From: Neurospora tetraspora
Lineage: Eukaryota > Ascomycota > Sordariomycetes > Sordariales > Sordariaceae
Reading direction: 5' to 3'
Assembly (NCBI RefSeq): GCF_033439725.1
Contig: NW_026944384.1
Span: 1,736,001 to 1,800,000 of the forward strand
Length of the DNA stretch: 64,000 nt
Shown here: positions 49,701-62,232 of the stretch, piece after piece
How positions within the stretch are numbered: the stretch's first letter is position 1
How the letters are laid out: every line of letters starts with the position of its first letter
Made by a program: the position numbers and the translations under genes
Notes under the pieces: model-generated
Told to the model about the DNA's origin: nothing
What the model saw: the letters and a program-made list of their open reading frames with translations, nothing else
Databases searched by the model: none

Positions 49701-50556
49701 AAGATCTCGTCGATCAAGGCAGCATCGTGAAGGTGTGGTGCATGATAAGGTCCGTAGACGGGAATCGAGGTTACGTTGGTCTTTTCGCCAAAGTTGTGCC
49801 CACTTGCGAAAGCCTTGAGAGAAGAAGGAGGACCGGAAATGGCGACGCTTTGTGATGAGCTTGCACTCAAATATAGGCGGTTGCCGCGGTTCCAACCGGT
49901 TTTCTTATTGAAATCCTGAACGACCGGACCGGCAGCGCTTTCGGAAATATTCGTGAAGATATATGTCCAGCTCTCGGATTTTTCGACCGTTGGGTAAATC
50001 TGCTCGGCAACCTTATACACGTGCCTTCCAACTCTGAATGACATGAGGGTCACTTGAACGGCAAGTGGTACCAACTCTGACAACGATTTTGTGCAGGCGA
50101 TTGCGCTGGCTGCGAAGAGCCCGGAGCATAGGCCGACAAGGCATGTATTCTCCGGTCTGGCGAGGTCATCGTGATTACTCTCGATATGACTAGAGACGCG
50201 GTCAGGTTAGCCTGAGAAAGGGAAATGACAGACAAGCAGAGCACCGCTTACTCTATGTAATGAACCAATTGTGATATGCACAAAAGGGCACCGTCGATGC
50301 CAGGGTGCTTGATCTGCTGTGCGTGGTATCTCTCATTGAGTTGCTGTAAATTGAGGAACTCGGGTAGTTTCGAACGTTCTGTCCTGGGAAGCTGTTCTAT
50401 CTCGCGTCGGATGGCGTAGCCAACCTGGTCCAAGTAGGCTTTTGCGAGAGTGCCTTTCTTTGGTTTGCGGAAGAGGCTCGCGAGGAAAGCGTGAGTATCG
50501 AGGGACTGGTCTCCGAAGAGGTAGTATGCCAACGGTTGATCCTGGAGAGAGAACAT
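43779..50556 (-). CDS. Non-reducing polyketide synthase, SAT-KS-AT-PT-ACP-ACP-TE, melanin/naphthopyrone type
   Basis: Builds an aromatic polyketide from malonyl-CoA. Exons 50556-50252, 50189-43883 and 43820-43779 give 2,217 residues. Both introns are 62 bp. Intron 1 has GTAAGC, a GCTAACC branch site and CTAG. Intron 2 has GTCAGT and CTAG, and using it replaces a poor tail with AKQLGSFIREALT, a normal ending for this family. Domains (approximate): SAT 1-365 (GLCSG, Cys123; GPYHAPH, His251); KS 389-825 (DTACSSS, Cys561; His696; His739); AT 918-1227 (GHSLG, Ser1011); PT 1307-1617 (His1342, Asp1529); ACP1 (DSL, Ser1710); ACP2 (DSL, Ser1844); TE 1975-2217 (GWSAGG, Ser2046; Asp2073; His2196). The start is the only ATG that restores the SAT N-terminus. 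No reducing domains are present. Family knowledge: this order is that of the tetrahydroxynaphthalene (melanin) and YWA1 synthases; I favour melanin. No frameshift or RIP decay is seen. Family is near certain; product is inferred. Confidence 0.96.
43821..43882 (-). other. Intron 2 of the polyketide synthase
   Basis: Donor GTCAGT and acceptor CTCTAG are 62 bp apart on the minus strand, with a GTTAAC-like branch region. Splicing is in phase 0 after HFSMMKDDL and adds 13 residues that complete the thioesterase end. Unspliced reading gives a Cys/Pro-rich tail unlike the family. The donor is slightly non-consensus (GTCAGT rather than GTAAGT). Confidence 0.85.
44735..44800 (-). repeat. 33-bp direct duplication in the ACP2-TE linker of the synthase
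   Basis: Two adjacent in-frame copies encode KSKNQETAPTP twice, in the low-complexity linker between the second ACP and the thioesterase. The DNA copies are almost identical, so the duplication is probably recent. It lengthens a flexible linker and should not affect catalysis. Confidence 0.9.
50190..50251 (-). other. Intron 1 of the polyketide synthase
   Basis: On the minus strand it begins GTAAGC, has GCTAACC as branch site and ends CTCTAG, 62 bp in all. Splicing joins HYI to HIESNHDDLARPEN through a codon split 2+1, which keeps the SAT domain in frame with the large exon. Without it the first exon would stop two codons later. Confidence 0.92.
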
Positions 50557-51849
50557 GGTGCAGGATTTTCTTCAGGTTCTTCTCGGCCGTATGCTGTACG
50601 GTTGTCGTGGATGATGCAGGATGTATGGAAGGATACTCGGAAGAAGAGATGATACCGCGAGATGGTGCTGCAATATGGGCAACGGAAAGTGACTCGCCCT
50701 TTGCCTGCCCTTTACTTGTGACAAGAAAGCAAGAAAGGGATGGGGCAAGCTTAATTAAGTAAAAGAATTAAAGAACTAAAGGATGAAATGTAAAGCGAGG
50801 GGGACTGGAGCTCTCATTCGGAATGTGAGCCCATGGGCGACGGACATACATCTTCCCCGGACCACCATCGGACGAGTGAACAGGTGCCTCATGCTTGCAG
50901 TTACATAGGGTTATCCGTAGCCGGTGGACGGACTGCTGGCCTCAGCTTATTCTGGGTGACCATGTAAGCTTCGGTGGGGGGGTTGATACACAAGCTCGGC
51001 AAAGATACTTACGGCATTGTTTTGTGTATCTTGGTGCCATCACTATTACCGCTAGACCGTTTGGGTGTGTTTTGGGGGGGATTTGTAGCATCCCTGTTAA
51101 CTTGAAGACCTGGAGATGCTCGTGAGACCATCAGGGAACTCCTGCCGCTCCCGGGCAGGATCATGCCTGCTTCGAGCCAGATCCACCCGGAACAAGACGA
51201 TTCACATGGGAAGCATATCCCTCTGCATCTGCGACCCATGAATACATTGGGTGAGGGGGTTGAGAGCGTAAACGCGGACACGGACTTCCCCAACCGGTTC
51301 ACGGCGCCTCCAGCCAGCCGTATAGGATTTAGCCACACGGACATCCGGCGCGGAACATGTTGTTGTCCATGTCCATCAGCTGCGATGCCAGAACCGGATG
51401 ATGGCGCGAAGCTTCGGACGCGGTATCAGTTGTGGGAAGGATCGATGTTGCGAGTTTCTCGTGCCCTTGTGCAAATATAGACAGGGCGCAACATTGAGTA
51501 TTTTCTTTGGGGCGTTGGGCTACCACACCACCCAAGACGGGGAATGATCGAGTGTCTGGTTCAGGCTGTCCGGTGGGACGAGATGCCATAGGTCAGAAAC
51601 ACCCCTGCCTTGGCTCAATATGGCAATGCCTCAGGGGTCTCAGGCTCTCATTGAATGGCTCCGTCCAGCGCTCCCCTGCTCTCTCCCTCTCCCTCCCTCG
51701 GTGAATGGTAGCCATGCGCTATGGTACAACTCCCTCTGGATGAACATAACCCAGGCAGCTGCCAGGGACGTACCAAGCAATGTTGTACCATTCGACATCT
51801 CGAAAGGGATCCGAGACACCGTATGTCCGTGTGGAACGTCAACGAATGC

Positions 51850-53400
51850 ACGTTAACATAAAGGAGCGTGGGCCACGAATGGCCAATTGCCCAATCCGGT
51901 TTGTAGTTCCCCAAACTGGGAAGCTTTTAAGCCGCTTAGGGAAATAGTTGAGCAATGCGATCTTGACCTGTTCAGTCGTTGCGTACAGGCTGGTGTCGAA
52001 GTACCATGTCTGTCCTCCTCATGCCATGGCCGCAAACATGAAGTGACATGTTGATCCCCGTTTTCGGAATCGGCAGCTCGATAGGCAACGTTGTGTTGAT
52101 GTATGTTGCAAAGAGGAGTGCCAAAAGCGCTCACTGCAGCTTGAGTCTTGTCAGCCACTCAAGATGGATTGGAATGATGTCCTCCGACGAGTCAGACATT
52201 TCATCACCAAGATTTCTCGAAATCCGCAGTGCTTCCCATCTCAGATGGGGAGCTGTCGGAGGCGTGATTGGCCCCGATGGCCTGAGACGTACCTATACAT
52301 ACATTGCTTATATGCTGTTATTTACCAGCTTTGATGTTATTTACCTGCTTCGTAGCAGCAGAGCGCGTGTTTTTTTGTTGACAATGCGCTCAAATGGAGT
52401 GTCGGATAACTGCATGCAATGCAGCGATAAGAAGACTGCCTGGCCGTCGGTATCCATACGGTCATGGTGGTTGAGTTCTGGACATAAATGGGGAGGCCCC
52501 CCCAGTGGATGAGCTTCTTGATGATGTTCCAATGTCAGTAGATGTCCCTTCATGCTCGGATCATCACTCTAGAGATTGTGTTGAGATGCTTACGGATTGT
52601 CATCATTTTGGAATACCGTATGATCTCTTCAAACTCGTCCACCGTATTGACCGGCAGGAACCGCAATTCAGGATGAAGGGTTAGGTATGTCCGACAACAA
52701 TGTACATGCCCCCTGACAGCTGCCAAAACAACTGACAGCCTTATAACCTGCATTCTCTGCACAGCCTGTATCTGGTTTACCCGAGTTAATACAGTATCCG
52801 TTCAGTGCTTGGAAGGGTTACTGATGCTTGTATCTACACCTACAGCATACAATGAGTTTGAGGTTAAAATGGTGGATTTCCCGGGTTTCTCTGTGCTCCC
52901 TACATTGTACAAAATCAGAGGAGGTGTTTCCTTTGCCGTCTAGAATCCGGAGTGAGCTTATTCGAAGTCTGGAAAGCAGAACGGATATCTCATTTCGAGG
53001 AGATTATACGGGACCAATTCCGTGGGTGAGAGCTGACCTTGTCCACGCAACACCCACTCTTTTGTACAAGGCGGGTGAAAACACTGCGCACAGCCAGATT
53101 TCGGTTCACAAAACAGTTCGGTGTGGAAGTTCCTTAACATCGCCGGGATGTGAGGGTTCGATCACCAATGCCCCATTATCCTTGATCATCTCGATTGAAG
53201 GCTTTGGATCTAGACGGCGGAAACGTTTTGCGCCAACCGATCCCGCCGGTGCTTGTTGGGGTATACGTCTTGTCCTCTGGAATGCTGACACTGTTCTTTG
53301 CCGGCATGTGGGAAACTCCGTAGGTAGCTCTCAGCATCAGAGCGTAAACCGTGAGCGTAAGCGGCGATGGAAGAGATTCTGGTGATCTCGGCAGCTCGGG
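51850..53400 (-). pseudogene. Possible broken gene: scattered coding-looking segments (weak)
   Basis: Minus-strand pieces look protein-like but do not join. 53210-53140 reads PKPSIEMIKDNGALVIEPSHPGD. 52700-52600 reads LHPELRFLPVNTVDEFEEIIR. 52500-52400 reads HHDRMDTDGQAVFLSLHC. Stops or phase breaks separate them, and the only intron-like piece (GTAAGC...CTCTAG at about 52590-52565) is 25 bp, too short to splice. No family assigned. It may be an eroded gene upstream of the synthase or coincidence. Confidence 0.25.
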
Positions 53401-54632
53401 TCCCCAACGGTATACGGCGGTGCTAACGGATTTGATGAGCCTGTTGAGGAGTAGTCAGCCTTGTTTCCTTTCGGCCCGACGTAGAATCACCGGTTAGGTG
53501 CCAGAACCCACCTTGCTGCTTCGGTCTGGCATAGCATTGGCCAATGACCAGTCTGGTATCGGCGGGATGACGATGCTTTGGCATGGTTGTAATCGGGAAT
53601 GGTGATGTCAGCGGAGAACGTAAAATACATGTACGTAGTTTCAATGGAAAACTTTCTTGTAGTTCTTCGTTCCTTCTCCGATCAACAGTTCGCACAGACC
53701 AAGTGTATTGGGGCTTACCGCCCGCCAGGGCAAGAGCGAGTCTTGAAGGTCAGTGTCAATAATCTTCGGCCGGCAGCCGGCGTCCATATTACCAATTGAA
53801 CGTTCCAACCGCCTTGAGGTTGTACTGAAGAAGCCTGAGAATAGCTTTAGACCGTCAAATCTGTCTCAGTAGGTGAGTGGTGAAGGGTTGACAATCTCTC
53901 AAGACCACCTAATACCATACACCCCAGAAAGATGTAATGTACCGTATAATGCGGTCATACTTGCGTATGCCCTCTCGGAGTTTCATAACATAGTGTATTT
54001 ATAACTACTTAACTGGGCCGTGGACACCATTTCCTCGTTTCCGGATTTCACAAGATTCTAAGGTATGCGTGTTTTGTCAAGACCGAGGCGAGGCCATGCG
54101 CCCTCCTACAGGTACATGAACGAGACCGATGTAACAGCAATTTCGATATAGATACAGAAATGACAATCTTAAAGTTACTGTATGACAAGCGTCACCTTAC
54201 GTGGAACAAACGTGAACATATGAGAAACCATCTACATATGAACTGAATCTAGAGCCGGACACACCCCAGTCCGGGCCAGCTCAGGCCGTTCGTGGAATGG
54301 AAGAATGTACAGCGAAGCCCCTACTTGGTTTAAGCCTCAATTGGTCTTTACGATGATTCGACGGTCATCTTCGCGATCTGGTGTTACTCCCTGACGCTTT
54401 TGGCCGATGAAGACGATGTCAATTGGGTGTCCCCCTCACGGAGGTCTGTAAACTATGAGTTTTCTGTAGCAGGAAGTTTCCTTACTACAGAGCAATCCCA
54501 AAAGGAGCGTGGGGTACAGAGATTCACTCTCTTGCATGCACAATTGGGTTGGCACATATGCTGCATCATGTGCTAAAATCTGTGCCTATTGCGACAGGCT
54601 TGCTTCATGCTAGAGCAGGTAAGTTTGATGTA

Positions 54633-54646
54633 AGTACCTAGGTACT
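54633..54646. promoter_or_regulatory. 14-bp perfect palindrome AGTACCTAGGTACT
   Basis: Shares the 10-bp core TACCTAGGTA with 36906-36919. No recognised gene adjoins it. Confidence 0.33.
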
Positions 54647-57600
54647 ACATGTGCAATGTATTGGCGCTCGGTTCTGTCTCCGGACATTCCCCGATTATCG
54701 CCGCTTTGAGCTCCGGGAAGGCAGATACTGGGGTAATCGACCACCACCCCTCACCAGTTTTCACTTTATCACTTTTCTTTTCTCATTAACATTCTGGTTG
54801 GCAAAAATAGGTGGCTTCAGGTTACCATGTTCGAATTGTGGTACCTTTATCAACCATCCGCCCCGGCACCCCCGTTTAGTAACGGATCATTGCAAGCAAC
54901 ACGACATCCCCAGTTCCGGGAGGATGATGGCTTGAATCCAACAGACGGCAACACGAGATCCAGTACTCCTCCACGGCGAGATGCTTGGACAGTAAGGCGC
55001 TTAGATAGACAAACGTCAAAAACATCCTCCTTTCAATGTGGCCAAATGCTCACAGCGTGACAGTATGGAACTCTTTCGGCCCTACTTCGTGTGGACCTGA
55101 TGTCCAAACGTCCAATCTTTTCTTTATGGCATTTTGGATGTTCGGGACCATCCGTGCTTCAAAAGATTCGTCGTTCAACTTCCAAATGCCAAAGAGCCTT
55201 GCAGCCTTGCATGATGCATCGCCAACACAAAGCCCGGACCAATAGGCAGAAGGTGGCGACTTTGTTCCAAAGTCCTGTCCATGATGGCTTCCCACATCCT
55301 CAATTTTCCCTCTGTCGATTCCTCTTGATATGTGCCCACCAAACGAGGCAACCATTTTGCCCTGCCCCGGAACGAGGCTCGCATCCCCCTCATCCTCCAA
55401 CAGAAGCCACAGCGTGCGTCCTGCACTGAGCTGCTCAGGCTCGTCCAGTACTACAATACCTAATCATACGGCCCAACAGTTGGCCCAAAGGATTCGCTGT
55501 GCTTTCTTCTGGCTGGATTGTTGGACTTTGTCAACGGGACACAAGACCCATAGAAATCCACATGGGCTCGAGACATTGATCAGCCTCCGTCCTTGCCTAG
55601 TTCAACCAACTCCGAGACGTGCATGGCATCCCACCACATTTAGTATCACACCTTTTCTTCAACAGCCCACCCACTAGCCGTCAGGTAACCCGATTCGACA
55701 CCCTTTTCCCACATAGCCGGATTTTAGATGGGGGAGTTGGCAAGGCACGGGTACGGGTAGTTATCTGTCGTTTGGCTGCTGACAGATTGACAACCTTATC
55801 TTGCACCGAGGAGATGTGCATTTATGGACTACCCCATCCACATTTCCCGTGTCCGTCCCGTAAGCACGATGTAAGTGCCAAAGATGCTGACAACAGATGC
55901 AATGTCCTCACCTCCGCAACGAACCATTCCCAACCTCCACCGATGCATGGAAGCTCGTAGAGAACAACGATGCTTCACATTGAGGCTGACACCTACCCAC
56001 CTTATCCAAGTTGAGCGGCTGTCTGAAGTGAGCACGTACCAGATAATATCAGTATGGCGTGGGGGTTGGAGTAAGCATCTGGACCTCATCATGCCATGGA
56101 CATGGCACACTCTTGAAGGTTTGGTGCCTGTCAAGGTAATACAATGGCTGTATTGTATTGAAGCATTGCATCTTACCGTATCTTCTCCTCTCCATTCCAT
56201 CGCATCGTCACCTCCCCCGCCTTGCCTTCCGCTGCAAGCTGTTATGGCGGTAAGTAGAGTAACATGAAGAGAGGCAAATGTAAGGTAGATTACACCCGGA
56301 CTTGAGACAAATGCACAATCCAGGGGAAGGAACATTGGATGACACTGACCATAGTACCTTCCCCCGACCTGAACCCACACGGGACCCACAGTTACATCAG
56401 GACGTTGTTCACGATCAGCATGTCTCAGGAAGGCTCGATTTAGATAAAGTGCCAGTGTCGTACAGTAGATAGAAATGATGCAGGGCCGATCCGTCCCTCC
56501 ATTCTCACATTCATGAATTCACCTCTTCTTTCCTCTTCGACCTGTCGTGCCTGCAATGTCTCCAATCTCTCCTCCTCATTGAACCCTTCCATCACCCCCC
56601 TCAATTCCTCCCCCTTTTGTCGCACGTCTCACACTTCCCTTGTGCACACTAACCGTACTACCACTGACCCCATCCATCCCGACCAGTCCAACCCAAATTC
56701 TGTCTCATCTGACCGAAGACCTGGGGATAAAGTCAGGTTCACTGCATTGCAGAGAGGCAACTGGAACTTTAAATGCATCGCACTTTTCAGGGGTCATCAA
56801 GTGGCAAATTCCAGAATCACCTGCTGGTGTGCAGGCCAACGACGGTGGGCAACTGCCTTCCATACAGATTGCCGGCCCCCGCAGTGGCACCTGCCGAGTG
56901 CCGACGCAGCGCCCGGGCCTCTCGGCGGCTGGTGGGAAAGGACGGGGCATCGTGCGGCCCGGTGCCGGCCCGGAAGCGCTTGGCGGTAAGATACTCGGAA
57001 TGTAGTGGGCAGTTCGAGGTCTGGCCCGCTCCCCTGGAAAGTGCATCATTCTGTCACTTCTTCGTTCCTCCTGGGGGATTCAATGCAAGGCTACCCCTTT
57101 CGCCCCCCCTTCCTCGCAGCAGAAACGCGCGGCCTTGTCGCAAGCCCCCAAGCCTGAAGCGCCCGAGGCGGGACCTGCGTCTTCCCTCTTCCATCACCCT
57201 TCAAATTCTTCGACGACTTCCATCGCTGCGTAGAGCTATTCGCACTTTCGTGACAGTCAACAGCAGCAGCAACGCAGTAACACCGTAACCCTCGACAGTC
57301 ACCTCTTCCATCTCTAGAAACTCTCCAGTCGTCATTCAATTGCGCCTCCATACCACGCTACACATCCACACATCGAGGCACGTGGTCAACACAAAGAGCC
57401 GCATGTACACATGGACATTTGCACTCCATTTCATTTCTTTCGTTGCAACACCTCAGTTGCTCCATTCATCTTTTCAGACCCATTGATCGCTAACCTAACT
57501 CAACCTGTTACCTGCTACCTAATCACAAGCCACAACGTCTCGCCGCTCTGTGTCCCATCACCTCGTTGCATCGTTGCATCGTCACATCCGCAGTTGAGAG

Positions 57601-57950
57601 ATTCCAAAAACCTGGAGGACGGGAAGAGCTGGGGTTGCGATGCGACACGATGCTGTGCTTTCTTTTGTATGTTACCAGGCACTGCGCCAAAGATGTCTAA
57701 AAGTGGCATGTTCATGTTTGACCGCCTTTTGTTTCGATCATTCCAAACAGTCACTTTTGTGAGGGGGACTGTGGGATAGGGGCACGCATCGTGACACTGC
57801 TGATGCGGCGAGCTTCCATTTGCCATGTGCTTAGTTTGGTCTTTAGGGCACAGGGCGGCCAAGGTGACGACGTCATGTGCATCTTTGTACGTTAGGGTTA
57901 ATTGTGGTAAGGGTGAGCTTTCGTGGAAGCAAAAAAAAAAGAATACGAGA

Positions 57951-58113
57951 AAAAAAAAAAAAAAAAAAAAGAAGAAAAAGAAGAAAAAGAAGAAAAAGAA
58001 GAAAAAGAAGAAAAAGAAGAAAAAGAAGAAAAAGAAGAAAAAGAAGAAAAAGAAGAAAAAGAAGAAAAAGAAGAAAAAGAAGAAAAAGAAGAAAAAGAAG
58101 AAAAAGAAGAAGA
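57951..58113. repeat. A-run plus 9-bp purine minisatellite (GAAGAAAAA)n
   Basis: About 20 A followed by roughly 15-16 perfect copies of GAAGAAAAA, all purine on the plus strand. It keeps several frames open on both strands as poly-Lys/Glu/Arg or poly-Phe/Leu, none of which look like genes. Confidence 0.95.
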
Positions 58114-61100
58114 ATACAAAAAGGCAAGAAGAATCCAAAAAAGCAAGAAGAATCCAAAAAAAGAGAGAGAAAACTGAGACGGAGGGTTGCTTGTGGGTTC
58201 TGTACACATGTTCCGTAAAGGGGTTGGCAAATCTATGCAGCCTTTGCACCAACCCGATTTCCCAGCGGAACGACTTGAGGTCGTGGCTTGGGTTATGATT
58301 ACGACGAAAGGGATGGCAGTGTTCGATGAGAAGCAGTCGATTTGAGGAACCAAGCTATTGGGGTTGCTTGGAGCTTTGTCCCGGTTGCACATCGGTGTGT
58401 GTGCGATACCGGTGAAGATTTGTCCCTGCGCAATGCCAGTCAGGTGTGAAGGGTCGGTGTGGCAGGCGTCGGTGGACGTCCGATGATCGGATGAAGAGGT
58501 GCTCGTGTACTCTCTGGGGTGGGGTTGCTGGGTTATCTTTCACAGTGCTTTGTATCCGTACATTTACAAAGTGGAGGTAAGTCTAGTTCTGCATCTGCAG
58601 GCACGTTGTCGTGCCTCTGTAACTCATTGAGACGGCAGAGCCGTTTTGAAGTGGCCTCCCGTCCCGCTGTCAAGATTTAAAGTTTGACGCGTATAACAGT
58701 CAGAAAGCAAGCTATGGATACTGCGCCTTTGCTCCGGCAGGACGGATGTTGATGCAGGCAGAACAGGCTTCCTACATGCAGTTATGCAGTTATACAGTTC
58801 ATCTATATCCACCGGATCCTGAAGGTGGATCGCTCTAACATGACAACGTCCTTCCTCTTCGTTAGGAAGCGCAAAGTAGAAAAGCTTGTGCTAATGGCAT
58901 TGCGGCCTTTCACTTTGTACTAAGATTTCTGCTTGTCCCGGGGCTTACTTTTCTTGTTGTGAGCTTTGTCAAAACGTGACTAGAAGAACAACAGCATGGT
59001 AGTGCCGGCCTGGCCAGCACCATGCATTGGCTTCACCGTGCTGCTCATATTCGTCTTCATCAAACGTCGCCCCATGTTGAGTGGGGTCTCGCCGCCTTTT
59101 CTGGCCTGCATGTTGACAAGTTATGCCTCCAGGTGGCTCCAAGAAATACTACGCACGGGCTCATCAAAAAGCAGTAGTCGTGTGTGTACTGTTTTTCGGA
59201 ACCACCTGGCCTCTTGATTGCCGACTCCGAAATGAGTGACCAGGCGCGCGGGAAGGACATGACCGGGCGCGTGAGCCCGGGCCGTGCCGGAGCATGTTCG
59301 GGACTCCAGTCTCCACACCGGGACTCCACTCCTTACCAATGGGGCTCGAGAACCAGTAAAGACATTGCGCTTCGACGATCTTTGAACTCTTACACTAGGA
59401 AGCTAAGTGAGCCTCATGTCATACCCAATTGGCTTTTTCACCTTAATATCGCAGACAGGACAGTAGAAGCCCATCTAGATATATGGGTCGCTCGCTCCAA
59501 CAACGAGCAACGTCCTCCTGCAAGCAAGTTCGTGAACCTGCAGACTCTACTTATCCGCCACGCGTTGCCTGCTTGCTTGCTTGCTTGTGCGTCTGCCTAC
59601 CCGTCCTCCAAGCTCCTGCAGCCCTACAAGGTTATAAGTCAATGTTCAACGACCTCTCATCAATGACTGGCGTTATCGAGCGTCCAAGTTTCTCAACATC
59701 TGCTTGGACCATCGACAACTTACTACATCCAGCATTTTCAGGTTTGACAGTTCACGGCCTAGCAACCATATTCAAGCTTCGTTCTTTCCTTGCGATGCGC
59801 AGCGCATCATCATTATGTTGTCACTGGCGGCGCAAACGAGAAGCCCAGGCGCTTAGGCGCTCCTTCCCACTTTGCGCCGAACGGAGGGGTCGAACATGAT
59901 GACGCTCCACGGATGTTGTCCAGATCTTGATGCGAAGCACAGTCCACAAGGAGACTATCAATCCATCTTTGATACAGCTTCATCTTTGCGCTCAAGTGTT
60001 TGTTCTTGTTTGCGACGAAGAAACCCAAGTTCATCCGGCAGTCGCAGCTTCCGTTTGTGGGCATGTGGTATGTAGTTAATTGTGGAGCACCCCCTGCCAA
60101 GTGGAGCCCCGGGGTGGACCCGCTCGGTCCCGGAACATTGGAGGTCGAGTCGCACTTGCACCAGGACAGCCGTCAGACCGGGCTACAATATGCCCATGGG
60201 TTCATTTTTCTCCTGCTTTTGGTTTGGCTTTTTACCGGTGTCAATAGGCAAGTTAGATCCGTAATAGTCAAAGTCGGGTCTATCCGCCCGCTAAGATTCC
60301 GCCGTGACGATGTTGTGAAGCCAAATGACGATGCTCTGCGTCCAAAACTCTCAACTTTTGCATTTGCAATAATGCTGGTGTGCGTGGGTTTATATCCCAG
60401 AGTCAAGTTTTGCGCCAAACATTTCACTTTTTGGAAAACAGTTGTTGCGCATGGCCGGTTTTGAGCGAACAAGTGGCTCACAACACTCGACGCTGATTTG
60501 GAGGTTTTTGAGCTCCATTCTTAAAGAATTTGATGCGCCACTTGATCCTTGCAGTATCTAATTCCTGTCTTGACCTCCGGTTCTGGTTATTAATGCCGAA
60601 AAAATCACAGTCGAGTGTCTGGGATGGCTCAAACGATGCGCCGTTGACTAGCTCCGGTAGACAATTGGGCAAATCTTCAAACGACGCCTATGAGGGTATC
60701 AAGAAGTAAGATCTGGGTCATAAGTACAAGAATACAGAGGTTTTCAGCGAGTTACCGCATAAACCGCGGAATAATGAGGCAGTGTCACTTGTGTCACCGA
60801 AGTCGGAGGGACCAAGGCCTGGGGAACAGATTTTTTTGTGCACAATAAATGAAGCTCCAACGGATGTTAACGAGTTGGTATACTAAGTAGAACAGTCTGA
60901 AGAGACGTTTTAGCTCCCCGCCGTAAATGATGACGAAAATATGAGAGAGTATCTCCGAACGTCGGCGGCGACAAGGCCTTGAGCGGCCTCAATAAGAATT
61001 TTTGTAACGGAGCAAATGAAGCACAAGAATACATGATCGAAGATGGTACGCCGGAAACAAGGCTTTTGCGGAAGATTCTACGTTCCTGTCGTGAGAATGG

Positions 61101-62154
61101 AAGGAACTACGAGGGAGTGTCTCATGGACTTTCCCGTCGTCGTGTCGTACTGCCAAGACATGACCCCTGGCCCAAGTGGGTCGCCACTGCCGTCTCTCGC
61201 ACTACACCTTCAACAACGGCATTCGAGAGTGGTAGTTTCCTTTATTTGTGACTCGATCTCGTTCGGCAAGACAGGGCTGAGATCTGCAGGTGTCAGGGGT
61301 AAATGAGGGCATTCCGACCCGAAGGCTGAGTCATCAGTTCAAAGAGGAAAGAGCAACACCAGAACACTCTCACGGAAGGCAACAGCAGCGAGCGAGCGGG
61401 GTTTATGTACTAAAAACCCCTCGTCTGTCGGGATGCCAGGTGGCAAGAGCCTGGAAGCCGGCTCAACACCAGAACACCATGCCGTGCTCACATGAACGAC
61501 AGCTGACGGGATCTGAGCGGAGATTGCCGCTTCCAGGCCGGCGAGGCATCAGGCAGACAGGTTCAGGCTCTCAGAGACCGGGCCTGGTACAGATCTGACT
61601 GCCTGGGCATGGGCAGCTGTGCAAGTGGCAGCCAGGCGCCGGACTGCAATGACTGAGCCCAGTGGGAAGTGCAAGGCAACACGATGACGCGAGTGACGCG
61701 AGGAAGTGGCGATCCCAATGACGGCAGATGCTTCAGAGACACATAGGCTGTCATGGTCATCCTGGCAGTCACGCCGTGCCTTCCGAGTGCGAGCCGCTCC
61801 TGTTAAAGAGGCCGGGCCCACGGCAACGTGGCCTCTCTTTCACTGGGCTTCCCATTCACCGGACCAGGCTCTCCTGCCTTCCTTGTTTTCAGCCTTGCGG
61901 GCCTTTCCCTGTTCTATCGCTTCAAGCAACGCAATCAGGTACGGCATCTACACCCCGGCGTCGTTGCCTAGCACCTCTCACAGCTCCACGGCAGTCACAA
62001 TGCATGGGCGGGCATTCTATGGCTAGCGTCGGGCTTCTCAAGGTGAGCTTGCAGTCACAAATTCACAAGCAGGGCAGCTAATGTATTGGACTCGTGTTAT
62101 TATGTTATGTACAAAGATCCCCCCAGTCATCCGGTTGAAAATGGTGCCATTTTT

Positions 62155-62232
62155 GGGTCGGAGAAGGAAGTGAACTCCCGGCCTCGGAGTCCCTCGAGGT
62201 TATTCACACTTCGACCATTACCCACTGTAGCT
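62155..62232 (-). other. tRNA-like relic with A-box- and B-box-like blocks
   Basis: Minus strand: GTAGCTACAGTGGG resembles a polymerase III A box. GGGAGTTCACTTCC sits where a B box would be. CCTCG-AGGGACTC-CGAGG between them forms a perfect 5-bp variable-arm-like stem. Acceptor ends do not pair and the T stem is imperfect, so it is not a working tRNA. It could be the head of a SINE or an old tRNA pseudogene. Confidence 0.35.

Noticed and set aside
43859-49855. Many plus-strand ORFs (up to 332 residues) opposite the synthase
   Set aside because: Antisense shadows of a GC-biased coding strand. The minus-strand protein has complete catalytic motifs.
53106-53291. Phytanoyl-CoA dioxygenase-like N-terminus (KDNGALVIE)
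   Set aside because: Only one short piece matches. The iron-binding HxD...H motif was not found in the expected strand and distance.
57515-58298. Long overlapping ORFs of poly-Phe, poly-Lys or Glu/Lys on both strands
   Set aside because: Produced by the A run and GAAGAAAAA minisatellite. No start context, domain or flanking gene structure.
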